A DNA stretch of 64,000 nt, taken from Verticillium longisporum (taxonomy: Eukaryota; Ascomycota; Sordariomycetes; Glomerellales; Plectosphaerellaceae). The stretch lies in the NCBI GenBank assembly GCA_019188255.1, contig JAETXT010000015.1, forward strand, positions 434,001 to 498,000, in the 5' to 3' direction. Position 1 is the stretch's first letter, and each line of letters begins with the position of its first letter. Position numbers and translations under genes: made by a program. Shown here piece by piece: positions 43,367 through 54,539 of this stretch. Under the pieces are notes generated by a model, which saw only the letters and a program-made list of their open reading frames with translations, made no database searches and had not been told where the DNA came from.

Positions 43367-44692
43367 ATGCGGTGCACACAGGCCGCCCTGGCGGCACCAC
43401 CCGCCATGCTGCTTGCCATCCTCGCCTTCTTGTCGGCACCGTCACGAGTGGCTGCTCATCCTTATCCGCTGCAGAACACCAACAACAACAACTACGATGC
43501 CGGCTTCCGCTTCATCATGCCTCGCGACTGCGTCCAGCGTTGCGGCAGTGACGGGCAATATTGCTGTGGTTCTGGCGAAGTGTGCTTTACCAGTGCAAAC
43601 ATTGCAGGTTGCTCCGGCGGCGCTGGTGGCAACTACGGCATCTACACAACCACGTGGACTGAGACCAAAACCTTCACGAGCACGGTCACGACCCCTTTCC
43701 CTGCCGCCCCTACTGTTGAACACGGTGGGGGCGTCGGCGGCTCCGGTGTCTGCGTGCCCCAAGCTGAGGGCGAGACGTCATGCGGCAGCATTTGCTGCGC
43801 GGCGTGGCAGCAGTGCGCGAGCGAAGAAAAGAGCCAGTGCGAGCAGCGACCTGGATTTGGCGGCGGCATCATCACAACCACAGTTACCGACGGCAACGGC
43901 CAGACCATCACGACCCGCTACTCCGCTCCCTACCGTGTGACAAGCACCACCTTCACCAACTCGGCAGGCTCCGCTACCTCGACCGGCGTTGTCGGCACCG
44001 GCACCGCCTTCCCTAACGAGGGCGACAATGGTGAAGATGGCGGCACTGGCGGCGGCGGTCTCTCTGCTGGCGCCATTGCAGGCATCGTCATCGGCACCCT
44101 TGCTGGTATCGCCCTCCTCATCCTCATCTGCTTCTGCTGCATTGCCCGTGGCCTCTGGGCCCTCCTCTGCGGTGGCAAGAAGAAGAAGGACGACCGTCGC
44201 CGTGAGCGCACCGAAGTATACGAGGAGCACTACCGAGGAGGCAGCCGGATGCCCTCTACGCACTCCCGCCGTGACCGCCACACCGGATGGTTTGGAGGTC
44301 GCCCCGCCTCGGCCTCTGCCCGCCGCGACCCCGAGAAGGACCGCTCGAGCGGTGCGAAGTGGCTCGGCCTCGGTGCCGGCGCCGCCACCCTGTTGGCGCT
44401 ACTCAACCTGCGAAAGGATAAGAAGCCCGCGCGCAAGGCGCGCTCGCGCTACACGGACTCGTACTACTCGTACACGGACAGTGAGTCTTCGCGGTCGCGC
44501 GCACCCATGCCGCCCGCCGGCTCGCGGAGGGCGTCCTCTCGGATGCCCCCTGCGGCGGCGCCGTCTGGGTCGCGTCGTTATGACGATGACCAGTCAGACC
44601 TGACGTCGTACCTAGGTGGCAGCTCTGCCGGCCGGACGCACCGCACGAGGCGGACTGAACCGCGCGCTGAATCGCGCTACTCACGGCGGTAG
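43367..44692 (+). CDS. Cys-rich single-pass membrane protein of unknown function
   Basis: I do not recognise a named family. The 441-residue single-exon protein starts with a signal peptide (MLLAILAFLSAPSRVAAHP). An ectodomain follows with two cysteine clusters: CVQRCGSDGQYCCGSGEVC and, later, CVPQ...CGSICCAAWQQCASEEKSQC. Thr/Ser-rich stretches such as TTTWTETKTFTSTVTT are likely O-glycosylated. One transmembrane helix lies at about residues 236-262 (AGIVIGTLAGIALLILICFCC). The cytoplasmic tail is basic, with KKKKDDRRRER and many Arg/Ser/Tyr repeats. The layout resembles fungal cell-wall sensors (Wsc/Mid2-like) in architecture only. Low-complexity expansions and GC-rich codons match the neighbourhood. 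A seven-codon uORF precedes it. Confidence 0.75.
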   Translation: MRCTQAALAAPPAMLLAILAFLSAPSRVAAHPYPLQNTNNNNYDAGFRFIMPRDCVQRCGSDGQYCCGSGEVCFTSANIAGCSGGAGGNYGIYTTTWTETKTFTSTVTTPFPAAPTVEHGGGVGGSGVCVPQAEGETSCGSICCAAWQQCASEEKSQCEQRPGFGGGIITTTVTDGNGQTITTRYSAPYRVTSTTFTNSAGSATSTGVVGTGTAFPNEGDNGEDGGTGGGGLSAGAIAGIVIGTLAGIALLILICFCCIARGLWALLCGGKKKKDDRRRERTEVYEEHYRGGSRMPSTHSRRDRHTGWFGGRPASASARRDPEKDRSSGAKWLGLGAGAATLLALLNLRKDKKPARKARSRYTDSYYSYTDSESSRSRAPMPPAGSRRASSRMPPAAAPSGSRRYDDDQSDLTSYLGGSSAGRTHRTRRTEPRAESRYSRR

Positions 44693-45505
44693 ATGGGCGG
44701 AAGACATCCTTCGACGATGTCTGATGAGAACGTCTGCCTCTTGACGGCGGACAGTACATAGTTTGGTATTTCGATTTTCTTTTGCGAAGCGGCGTTCAGG
44801 GGGACATCAGCATGAGGCATGAGAGGGAAAGAGTTTCAAGAGCACGAATGAGATGGATATGTGAAACGAAGCATCGCAAGATGAAAGAACGATTTGAGAA
44901 AGGAAGGCAGTCTGAGGCGAGAGAGAAGTGGCTTGGCATAGCTCAAGTGCTTTCCCCCTTTTGCATAGCAATTCTTGTATGACGGCGGATGTTCATTTGC
45001 GAATAGACGACGAGGGCGATATTTGCCCTTTAATGCCCAACGACTATGCGATATGAAGTGTTTTGTCATGTGTGACCTTGATTCTGCCGTTGGTGGAAGC
45101 GATCTGGCGTATTCTGCCGAGTTTGATTATTTTCCTTTCTTTCATCACTAGCGCTAGAGGGTGATTGTTGTCCCGGGAAGAAATTCAAATAAGAGCCTGT
45201 CACACTTGTTGACTAGCTGCGGAGTACTTCACGTTCCTCTCACTGTAGAATCAGAGCAGAAAACAGGCATTCATTATCGTCACTTTTTAAATCGCTGCTT
45301 CACATGGCATTTCATTCATCCTAGACAGGAGTGTGGCAATCTGGGTCGCTGAGATGTGAATTCGCCCAGAGGATGGTCGTGTCTTGCTTTTTGGTATACG
45401 CCTGTAGCCCCTTTGCTACAAATGTGCCATGCGAAGAAAAAACCCAGCCACTCCTGTATCAAGACCCAGAATGCAAAGAAACCCGAGAGACACCGCGCCG
45501 ACCCT
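44693..45505. other. Gap between convergent membrane-protein gene and RPL9
   Basis: About 800 bases between two stop codons, more AT-rich than its surroundings, as expected for 3' UTRs and terminators. No gene is supported. Confidence 0.5.
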
Positions 45506-46546
45506 TTACTCGGCCTCGACAACGTGGCCCTTCTCGGAGACGTAGAGACCGTCAAGGAACTATTGCATGTTAGTTTTTTTGTTGACTCGGCATTGGAGAC
45601 GCATTGCGTAAGATGCAGGAAGGAGGGGGGGAGCTCACCTTTCGGATATCCTTGTTGCGCACCCTGCAGATCTGCTGGATGTCGGCGGCGCTCTGGGAGA
45701 CGTTCTCGAGGCTGTTGCCGAGGAGGACAAGCTCGTCCTTCTGGGCCTTGGAGATCTCGACATCGACACCCTCGTGCATGACGACCTTGCGGACAATCTT
45801 CTCGCCGATGAAGTTGCGGATCTCAACCTCCCACAGGCCAGTCTCGGAGTTCTTGTCGAGGTTGACGTTGATGGGGAAATGGGCGTAGACGTAACGCATC
45901 TTGTACTTGAAGCCCTTGGTGACACCGATGATCAGGTTGTTGATCAGGGAGCGGACGGTGCGGAGGGTGGCGACGTTCTTCCTGGAGCCGTGGTGGATCT
46001 CAATGTTGATGAGGTCCTTCTTGGGCTGGGAGAAGTTGACAGCCAGGTGGCTGAGGTCCTTCACGAGCTTGCCTGGAGGGAGGAGGCGACGAGTTAGCCT
46101 TTGCCGCCATGAGCCAGTTTTCGAATCGTCGGCCGTCGCAAGATTGCATTGGCAACAGAGAAGGGACGGTTCGGTCGCCGGTGATGAGTGGAGATACATA
46201 GGGACAGATATGAAAAAAAATGTTACTTACCACGGGGGCCCTCGACGGTGACATTGCGAGACTTGATGTGAACCTTGACTGTTGGAGAATCCAAGTCAGC
46301 ATGCATTCAGCCTGCCACTTCTGCTCCTTGCGAGCTCATCCACAGTCTGAACGTATTCCCATATCGACCTTTCCGAGAAAAAGTCGAGAAGTCTTCTTCT
46401 TCCAAGTATTCGATCGACAGGTTGTCGGTTCTTTCCATGACGGTCGTGCCGGAATCTTCTTCTTTTCAAAGAAAAAGAGGTATTTGGTGTCGTCACATAC
46501 CTCCCTCAGGGATCTCGACGGACTCGACAGAGTGAATGTACTTCAT
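45506..46546 (-). CDS. RPL9: 60S ribosomal protein L9 (uL6)
   Basis: Structural protein of the large ribosomal subunit near the P-stalk base. Four exons on the minus strand: 46501-46546, 46231-46278, 45639-46072 and 45506-45559. Introns are 222, 158 and 79 bases, all with GTATGT/GTAAGT/GTGAGC donors. The 193 residues match the family length (yeast 191). Exon 1 codes MKYIHSVESVEIPEG, exon 2 VKVHIKSRNVTVEGPRG, and exon 3 the bulk including HHGSRKNVATLRTVRSLI and GLWEVEIRNFIGEK. Exon 4 codes FLDGLYVSEKGHVVEAE. The dense 5' introns are usual for fungal ribosomal protein genes. It is divergent from VPS26, sharing a 550-base promoter region. Confidence 0.96.
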
Positions 46547-47096
46547 CTTGACGGTGGTGGGGGAAGATTGTTGGGCGAAATGTCGTCGGCGGTTCGAGGT
46601 TGTCGTGAGGCTGGCTACTTTCAACTCGGGACACTGGAGCTGCTGGTATCTCGTCCTGGCTTTCGTTGGTGGGTGGGAAAAAAGCTCTAGGGCTTGTTGC
46701 ACGTGAGGAACTTTTTTCACCACAGCTGGCCCGTGCCCTTCGAGACCTTGAGCGCACGGGCGGCGGGGGTCATTCCAAGACTCCTCAGCCACACAGCCAC
46801 ATGGTTGCTATCACGTGAGATTTGTGAACAAGAATGAGCCAATGAGACGCTAGCGCAAACCAAGAGCTCTCGTCCCAGCTCGGTCGCAGCTCCCGCCAGG
46901 TTTACGACCGACGACCATGGGGCGGTACCTGCGACCGTGATAGTGCAATAGTGCAGCCTGGCATCCGATACGTCAGCCTCCCGCTCGCTCCGTCACCCCC
47001 CCCCCCGAACACCAACCCACTCCAACATCACATCCTCAGCATCACCACGACGAACCCTCTCCAGACAGCGGTACGCTGAAATTGGGCACCGTCAAC
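46547..47096. promoter_or_regulatory. Divergent promoter between RPL9 and VPS26
   Basis: A 550-base gap between opposite start codons. It contains TTTTTTC- and CTAGGGCTTG-like strings on the RPL9 side (46675-46720) and a poly-C run (about 46997-47006) on the VPS26 side. Specific factor sites are not claimed. Confidence 0.5.
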
Positions 47097-48326
47097 ATGG
47101 CCTACTTCTTCGCAACCCCCGTCGACATCGACATTGTGCTCGAGGATGCCGACGACCGCTCCATGGTCGTTTTGAAGCTCGACTAGAACCGCCGCGAGTA
47201 GGCCCCGTTGTACATGGACGGGGAGTCTGTCAAGGGCGCCGTCACGATCAGGCCAAAGGATGGCAAGCGATTGGAACACACGGGCATCAAGGTCCAATTC
47301 ATCGGAACCATAGGTGAGCGGCCCCCCTCCCCGCGGGCCCCATGCGCTAGAGAGCCAGAGAGCACAGCTTGCTGCCCAAGCTGGCACACGGGGATGCACA
47401 CACTGACAGGATCTGTCGTACCCCTTTCTTAGAGATGTTCTTCGACCGCGGCAATCACTACGAATTCCTCTCGCTCGTCCAGGAGCTCGCCGCCCCCGGC
47501 GAGCTGCAGCACCCGCAGACCTTCGACTTCAACTTCAAGAATGTTGAGAAGCAGTACGAGTCGTACAACGGCATCAATGTCAAGCTGCGCTACTTCACAC
47601 GCGTGACCGTCTCGCGCCGCATGGCCGATGTCATTCGAGAGAAGGACATTTGGGTCTACAGCTACCGCATCCCTCCCGAGATGAACTCTTCCATCAAGAT
47701 GGACGTCGGCATCGAAGACTGCCTGCACATTGAGTTTGAGTACTCAAAGAGCAAGTACCATCTCAAGGACGTGATTGTTGGGAGGATATACTTCCTTCTC
47801 GTCAGGCTGAAGATCAAGCACATGGAGCTGTCCATCATCAGAAGGGAGACGACGGGCGCTGCGCCCAACCAATATAATGAGAGCGAGACGCTGGTTCGCT
47901 TCGAGGTGAGTCTGGTTCTGAGACCTGCGCTTCCAAGATGAGACGCGATGGGTGGGGTGAGGCCTGACTGACATGCTTGGGCAACTAGATCATGGACGGC
48001 TCACCATCCAGAGGAGAGACCATCCCAATCCGTTTGTTCCTCGGCGGCTTCGACCTGACGCCTACCTTCCGAGACGTCAACAAGAAGTTCTCCACAAGAT
48101 ATTACCTCAGTCTAGTGTTGATCGATGAGGGTAGGCCTGCATCACATGATATCATAGTCTGCTTTCCGCCCGTACTAACTTGTTTTCAGACGCGCGACGA
48201 TACTTCAAGCAGTCCGAGATTATCCTGTACCGCCAAGCGCCTGACGCTATCGCGCCCGCGCAGTCGCAGATCACAGCTTCGGCTCCGGACAACAGCAGCA
48301 AGATCATGCCAGGACCGCCGGCATGA
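47097..48326 (+). pseudogene. VPS26: Retromer subunit VPS26 with two in-frame TAG codons
   Basis: Arrestin-fold subunit of the retromer complex, which recycles cargo from endosomes to the Golgi. Exons are 47097-47313, 47433-47905, 47989-48130 and 48190-48326; all splice phases agree and every junction rebuilds conserved sequence. The protein starts MAYFFATPVDIDIVLEDADDRSMV. The family has an LDKNRREKAPLYMDGESVKG block next. Here both lysines (codons 30 and 35, at 47184-47186 and 47199-47201) are TAG. The two codons before LKLD also differ from the usual Asp-Val. Everything downstream, such as EMFFDRGNHYEFLSLVQEL, YSYRIPPEMNSSIKMDVGIEDCLHIEFEYSKSKYHLKDVIVG and LFLGGFDLTPTFRDVN, is intact. Translation from the next in-frame ATG (47214) would lose about 39 residues. 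It is labelled pseudogene because the frame is interrupted; sequencing error, readthrough or RNA editing are alternatives. Confidence 0.75.
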
Positions 48327-48660
48327 CCGACCACGGCCGCTTCTGCAAGAGACGCCTGAGCGGAGCTGGACAGGGAGAAGCTTAGTAAAGGGGAGGACAA
48401 ATGTACATAATGGTTATCATTGATAATTTTCTCAGCATAGGGCACGGCGTTGGCAATTATGACTGTGCTCTAGAACCCCGTCTCACGGACACAGGGGGGG
48501 CAAAACGATAATTTTACAACCAAACCGCGCGCGTTCCCATTTCATGCAGTTCGTGAGGTATCTATCTCTCCACCTGGAAACGTTTTCACCTGCCCTCTGC
48601 CTACTTGTACAAGGCCCACGCCCTCTGTGTCCCGCGCCCTTCTGCTGGGTGTTCCGTCCC
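48327..48660. other. Gap between convergent VPS26 and NUP120
   Basis: A 334-base gap between two stop codons, presumably overlapping 3' UTRs. Nothing else is seen. Confidence 0.5.
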
Positions 48661-51600
48661 TTACAGAATATCCATTACCTCGTCGCCCGCCTCGAACCCG
48701 AACTGGTTGTTTTGAATGGCCGCGATCCTGTCGAGTTCGTCCTGGTATTGCTTGCGCAAGTCTGCCAATGTCACGACCTTGCGCTTCGCCTGGAAGCCGC
48801 TCGTGTCCCGGCTGTTCTGCGGCGGCAGCTCCTCCGAGAAGATCCACGCCTGCTTGGGGTCGACGCAGCTGAGAGCGTTGATGAGCAGCAGGTATTGCTT
48901 GGTGACCGGCGTATCCAGGACATCCTCTCCTTGGTATTTGTCGCCCTCGCCTGCATGCTTGAGTTTCTGGATGCGGTCCATCAGGACCGACGCCGCGCCG
49001 CGGTAGTCATTGTGGCTGATCCTCCAAGAGTAGAGAATCTGATGATAAGGGACGCCGGCGGTGACCTCCATCGTCGTCTTGCATTTTGAGGCCAGAATCT
49101 CGTCGATCTGGTCATGAAGGCCGGGGAAGGGCAGCGACGTGAGTTCTTCGTTGTAGTGGCTCGTGCACATTTTTTCGACAAGCCGTGACAAGCTATTGTG
49201 TCGCATCGCCTTGTCCTCCATGGCGAGGAGGCTTGAGTGGGCAACATCGAAACGGGAGGTCGTCGTGGCTGCAACGAACTGTCGGTTCAGCATTTCTCGC
49301 TGGACAGTCTCAGAGTCCTCGCTAGAGCGGGCAAATTGCAAGGCTAAGCCGGCGAATTCTAGTACGAACGAGTATGCCTTGACCCTGTCAAACAGAGACA
49401 CGATGTGGCAGTAGTACTTCGCAGGACCCTTGTGAAGTAGATTCCACTCGGCGTCGTCCAGGAGGCCACTGCTGTGTCGGTCTAGGGATTCGTCTCGCAC
49501 GCCTAGCGAGTGGTTAGTCAACTGCACGGAGAGACTTGATGCAGGGTTTATCTCACTCATGCCTACGGTCGCTCGCCGGAAGCTCAAGGCAGCCGAGTCG
49601 TAGTCTTTCAGACCAAGTGCAACGCGTCCTTGCACATATATAGCAAACGGTGTCTGGTCACAGAACGGGCTGAGCCCATCCGCAAGATCTGCCCTCTCTC
49701 TTCTGATGAGAGAGCACTGAATCAGGCTTGGTGACACTTCGATATCGCTATCTGCAGCGCATAGACTGGCAACAAGTGCTGTGATGCTGCCTGCGAGGGG
49801 CTCGTCAGTGACACCTGGGAAGCCTAGAAGGTGGCCGACGTTTCCTTCGAGTGCCGTGATCACCTTGCTGTCCTCCTCTTTCTTCCGAGAAACAGTAGGG
49901 GAACCTCCGGAGAACGATCCTGAGCGCTCCGATTTGACTTGCAGGGGGACTGTGACCTCTGTCGTGGCCAGCCAGCGGATGAGTTCTAGTCGCCGAAGAG
50001 AACTGAGATACTGTCGGAAAACCGACCCGACGTCGAGCCTCTTCGAAAGCATATCTTCTTCCCGTTCCCAGTCAAACTCCATGTGGACGAGGAGCAACAA
50101 CTGACTCAGGCAGATCCTCCATTGCAATTCGACAGTTTCCTGGACTGCTTTGACAACGAGCCCCCTGCCAAAGTCGGTGAGAGGGTGCTGAGCGTTGTGG
50201 TGCCTGGTGTCGTTGCCAGTTGAGAGCAGGTCAAAGACCTCGGTGTACAGGCTCTCTGTGACCAAGGCAAACTGCTGACCAAAGCTATCAATGACTTGCG
50301 AGCAGTCATCCTCACTTACGCTTCGCCAGAAGCCTGTCGTGTCCCACACGTGCTGCAGGCGTTCGTAATCCGTTCGGGTTGTCTCTTCGAAGACCTCGGG
50401 GCGCAGCGCAGCGGTGCACACCTGCACCATGCTGTCCGGGAAGGCGTCCAGGAAACCAAGACCGGTTGAGATGAGCTTCGCAACGTCTTCGGAGCCCTCG
50501 TCAGGTCGCGAAAAGTTGTGGCACAGTCGCTCCAGGCTGCTGCACTCCCTGATAGCAGAGAGGCTGTCGGCGCAAACAACCCACGCAAGACCGCTGCGAG
50601 GGTCGACGGAAAGCGAGACAGCCTCTCCGCGCTGCTTGTCGAGCTCGAGTAGAAGTCTGTGGAATCTCCGCCACTGGATTTCACTGCTTGCCCGGAACTG
50701 CTCATAGTCCATGCCTCCAGACGACTTCCTGTCAAGGGCTGCTGTCGAGGCTATGACTGAGCAAACTGACTCGGCCAAGCCCCTCTGGGACCGAGAACCT
50801 CCTTCTTTCGCCGCGCCGAGTCCTCTCTCGTAGATGGAGAGTGCGGTCTCGAGTGTGTTGCGAGTAAATTTGCCAGGCGACAGAATCAGGTTGAGCCACT
50901 TGTCGGTCACGTCTGTCGGGTCACATGGTCCAGACGCTGGCGCAGGCTCGCTGGTGGTGTCGATGAAGACTGAGGTCCAGTTATTTTGCCAGCATTCGTC
51001 AACGTGATCCTGATCGAGATCCAGCCCTTGGACCCGATAGGTCATGTTGTTTTTCCACAAGGCCCAGAGCTGGATGCCGCCGTCAGAGTCTCCAAGCATG
51101 TTAAAGTCTGCGAGAGTCCAAACATCGGACAGGGATGGCGCGGAAGGCACGAGATGAACATCGGGGAAGCTATCCTCGACGTAGATGGTCTCGGCATCAT
51201 GTGCTCTTACAGTCCAGAGCTTGAACTCTCCTTGTCCGATGGGAGAGTAGGTTGCACAGGTCCTGACGCCAACACTGTGGCCAACAATTTGCAGAAGGTT
51301 AAACTGCGTTGGGTCCACAGTCCATTTGCCCACCTCCTGTGGATTCCGTTCGGCATTGAGAATATCTCCTGTGAATAGTATCTGGCCGGTGTAAAGGTTC
51401 CAGATTCGCATTCGGTGGTCGAGACAGACTGTGAAGAGGAACGAGGCGCCCTCAATACCCAGGTCGGTGACTTGAAGCGATGTAGCAGCGCTTAAATCCA
51501 TGTTGATCTTGCCATGCCATATCGGGGACTTTCCTTGGAAGGGAATCAAGCTGCGCAGGCCTTGCGTCCAGCTTTGTGAGTTGTAGATCGTCTCTTTCCA

Positions 51601-52308
51601 CGGATGTCCAACAGCTGCGGAACATTAGCATCGTGGTGTAGGCAAGGCAGCTGAGAAGCTGGAGGGACAAATCTTACAGTTGTTGGCCTTGTTCCGGTCA
51701 AGCCTCACGAGGCCTCCGTCATGAAGCGCAACAACAACCTGGTCGGCGGTCGCCGCAATCATTCGATGGGGGTGCTTGAAGCTGAAGACAGAAGGGACGT
51801 AGACTCTGCAGGCCTCAGCAGGCCCAGCCTCGATGGCGGATCGCTTTCTGAAATAGTCGGGTCGAAGGGTGAAGGAATAGAGGACGTTCGCGTCGTCGAG
51901 AACGAACATGCACAGCGCATCATGTTCTCTGGGATCGGCAAACGCAATGCAGGAGGGCTGAATTGCTGCTGCAAAGCGGAAGTTGAGGATCAATGGTGCA
52001 TCGGCATCCTTCTCGTTCTTGGCGACATCCGTTGCTCGTATGCTCAGCACCGTCCCATCCTCCAGCACCCTCCACAGAAAGCTGCTAGGGGTCGCGTGGT
52101 ATTTGCGGTGAAATATGGATGATGCGCTCGCTAGGTTCTTTGATCGGAATACATTTTCGTCGTCGGTGCCCGACTTGTCGGTGTTTGGAAGCTTTCGGCT
52201 GGTACCAGAGGGCGGAGGCACTTTGATGTTGACAACGGAGGTTGAAGACGAGGGCTCGAGGTTTAGGCGAATCTCCTTGTAAAGGTACTGGGTGTTTTGG
52301 GTGTCCAT
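48661..52308 (-). CDS. NUP120: Nucleoporin NUP120 (NUP160 homologue)
   Basis: Scaffold component of the Y-shaped (Nup84/Nup107) complex of the nuclear pore. Exons on the minus strand are 51678-52308 and 48661-51614, with a 63-base intron (GTAAGA, CTAATG, CGCAG). The protein has 1194 residues, close to the family size for filamentous fungi. The N-terminal beta-propeller part includes TQYLYKEIRLNLEP, FLWRVLEDGTVLSIR, LFTVCLDHRMRIWNLYTGQILFTGD and FKLWTVRAHDAETIYV. A long alpha-solenoid follows, ending FGFEAGDEVMDIL. The start at 52308 (MDTQNTQYLYKE) was preferred over the in-frame ATG at 52326 because it gives the shorter N-terminus I recall for homologues. It precedes RAD51 on the same strand by about 500 bases, with no sign of shared transcription. 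Confidence 0.92.
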
Positions 52309-52803
52309 CCTGCCTCCGCCGGTCATCGACCTCTAGTCGAAGATGAGGGACAGTGGTGTTGCGTGGGCAGGAGCGGGCGCATGCAACGAATGGATCCAGC
52401 TGCACTGCGCGTTGGTGTTGAAAGTTCAAGGTTGAGCATCGAGCCTGCAGAAAGCGCGACGCACTAGTCCCGGTTCAGTAACGAGCTTGACAACAGTTTG
52501 CGTCGAATTAATTGTGGTATTCGCACTGTATTGGCGACGTAGCCCAGGCACACGAATCGTCGTGATTGCAATGAAGAGGCACATCTGTTCGGGCCTCGCT
52601 CTTGCAGGGAGTGAAGGGATCATCGGTCAGGTTTCTTCCATCAAGCAAGTTCTGATACATCGCCCCGTGAAAAACATTGAATCGTCCGATCTCGTCATGC
52701 CATGCCATGCTAAGTAATTCTACAAGCCCAAAACGCCGGCCTTCTCCATCACCCAAGTCGTTGAGACCTCATCGCTAACTCATGAACATTATTGGACCCC
52801 TCA
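52309..52803. promoter_or_regulatory. Gap between RAD51 stop and NUP120 start
   Basis: About 500 bases holding the NUP120 promoter and RAD51 3' UTR. No open frame or repeat worth noting is seen. Confidence 0.45.
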
Positions 52804-53997
52804 TTAATCCTTCTCGAGATCCTTGGGGCTGGGATCACCAATGCCGTCTTCGTTGATGGCAAACAAGCAATCACTCTCAGGAAGGCATGGGCTGTCGTAG
52901 ATCTTGGCGATACGGGTTTCGCCTCTTCCCTTTTTCAAACTGATCCTCGTTGTGCTGGCGTGAGCAATGATATTGCCTCCGATAGGTTTCTTGGGATCAG
53001 GGTTGAACATGGCACTCGGGCCGCCGTCCACCTGCGCCACAACTTGGTTCGTGATGACGACGGCAATGCCGAATTCATCCGCAAGTCTCTGCAAAGTACG
53101 CAAGAACTTGGCCAGGTGCGTTTGCCGCGACGACAGCTCTCCACGGCCGACAAAGTCTGTACGATATAACGCGGTCGCGCTGTCCACGATGAGGAGCGAG
53201 AACCTCGTTTCGCACATCATCGCAGACGCCTGCTGAAGAAGCTGAAGCTGGTGGTCAGAGTTGTAGGCGCGCGCATAGGCGACATTGTCCAGGACCTCCT
53301 CGCCGGAGAGACCAAAGCGATTTGCGACGGCCAACAGCCTCACAGGGCGGAAGGTGCCCTCTGTGTCAATGTAAAGGCATTTGCCTTCACCACCTCCCAT
53401 GTCGAAGGGCAGCTGGCATGTGACGGCCAGTGTGTGGCAGATTTGACTCTTTCCCGTGCGGAACTCGCCGAAAAGCTCAGTGATGGAGCCGGTTTCGATA
53501 CCCCCGGCAAGCAACGTGTCAAGCTGCTTCGATCCCGTACTGATCGAGATGAGCTCACTGCGGCGTTGGTGCATCTCGGTTGCTGTGGTAAAGCCCATGG
53601 GCACGAGCTTGGAGGCTGTTTCATCAATTCGTCTCATTAGACATGCACTTCATGCAGTGAGAACGAGAAGAACGACGCGGCTTACCTTCGGCGAGGATCT
53701 TGGCGGCCTTCTGTTCCGAGATGCCCTTGATTTGCTCAAGAGTGCGTTGAGGGGTGTAAGCGACGGATTCAATGGTGTTGAAGCCTCCGTCGACAATCAG
53801 TTGGATGTCTCGCTTCGTCAATCCTGCGACGCCCTACATTTTTCGCTTTCATCAGAACTGCAGGCTGCTTCGCAATATAACACGTCTCATACCTCCAGAG
53901 CTGACAGTGGCGTGGGGGCCCCGGGGCCAGTCATGCCGCCGTCATCCATCTCGCCCTCACCATTGTTGTTCTCGTTGTAGTCGTCAACCTGCGTCAT
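52804..53997 (-). CDS. RAD51: DNA recombinase RAD51
   Basis: RecA-family recombinase that forms filaments on single-stranded DNA and drives strand invasion in double-strand break repair and meiosis. Exons on the minus strand are 53893-53997, 53686-53833 and 52804-53615; introns are 59 and 70 bases. The protein has 354 residues. The acidic N-terminus ([19 protein letters not shown]) is followed by the helix-hairpin-helix DNA-binding region ([41 protein letters not shown]). The ATPase core has Walker [10 protein letters not shown] (about 133-141), Walker B LLIVD (about 225-229), the ARAYNSDHQ segment and [30 protein letters not shown] near the C-terminus. All key residues are present. Confidence 0.97.
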
Positions 53998-54539
53998 CCT
54001 GGGTTTGGTACCTGGGCTCGTGACACCAGCCCTTCAAGAGAGTGCAGTTAGGATGCGAACAGCACTTCAAAGAGGTGTGAGGGACAGAATAATTGCCGCG
54101 CGGGGTGTTGACGTGAGCGAAGATACCCGACGCGTTTGAGGGGTGGGGTCTAGATCAGGCAGACGACGCCAAGTCACGTGCCTTTGCTCATACTTTGCCA
54201 CTCTAGCCTGCTGATTAATGGAACCTCTTATCTCAGGGGTCAAGTTACGTTCACGGTTTGCGGATGAGCTCGTGATAATCACATTCGAGACACGAGAAAA
54301 GGATGAGTTGTTTCAGTGAATGATCGGCTCATATTACTTGCTAAGCTACGTAAAAAAAACCAGACGCCTCCATGAACCAAAGGAGATGGAACTGGGAATA
54401 TCCCACCCCCAAAATCCATCATGTGTAACCGCAACGCCAGGCAATGATTTACTCCATCCATTCAGTTCTCTTCCAGATTTCAAAGTTGCTAATGATGCTG
54501 GTACCGGAAGGAAGTGTGAAATCGTGACTAGAAAGCCGC
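53998..54539. promoter_or_regulatory. Gap between HSP30 stop and RAD51 start
   Basis: About 540 bases containing the RAD51 promoter and the HSP30 3' UTR. It holds an ACGCG-like site near 54129 on the plus strand (CGACGCGTTTG). Binding by a cell-cycle factor of the MBF type is only a possibility. Confidence 0.4.

Noticed and set aside
46180..46200. GTGATGA C-box-like string in RPL9 intron 2, plus strand
   Set aside because: It is on the strand opposite RPL9 and no matching D box or terminal stem is seen, so no snoRNA is claimed.
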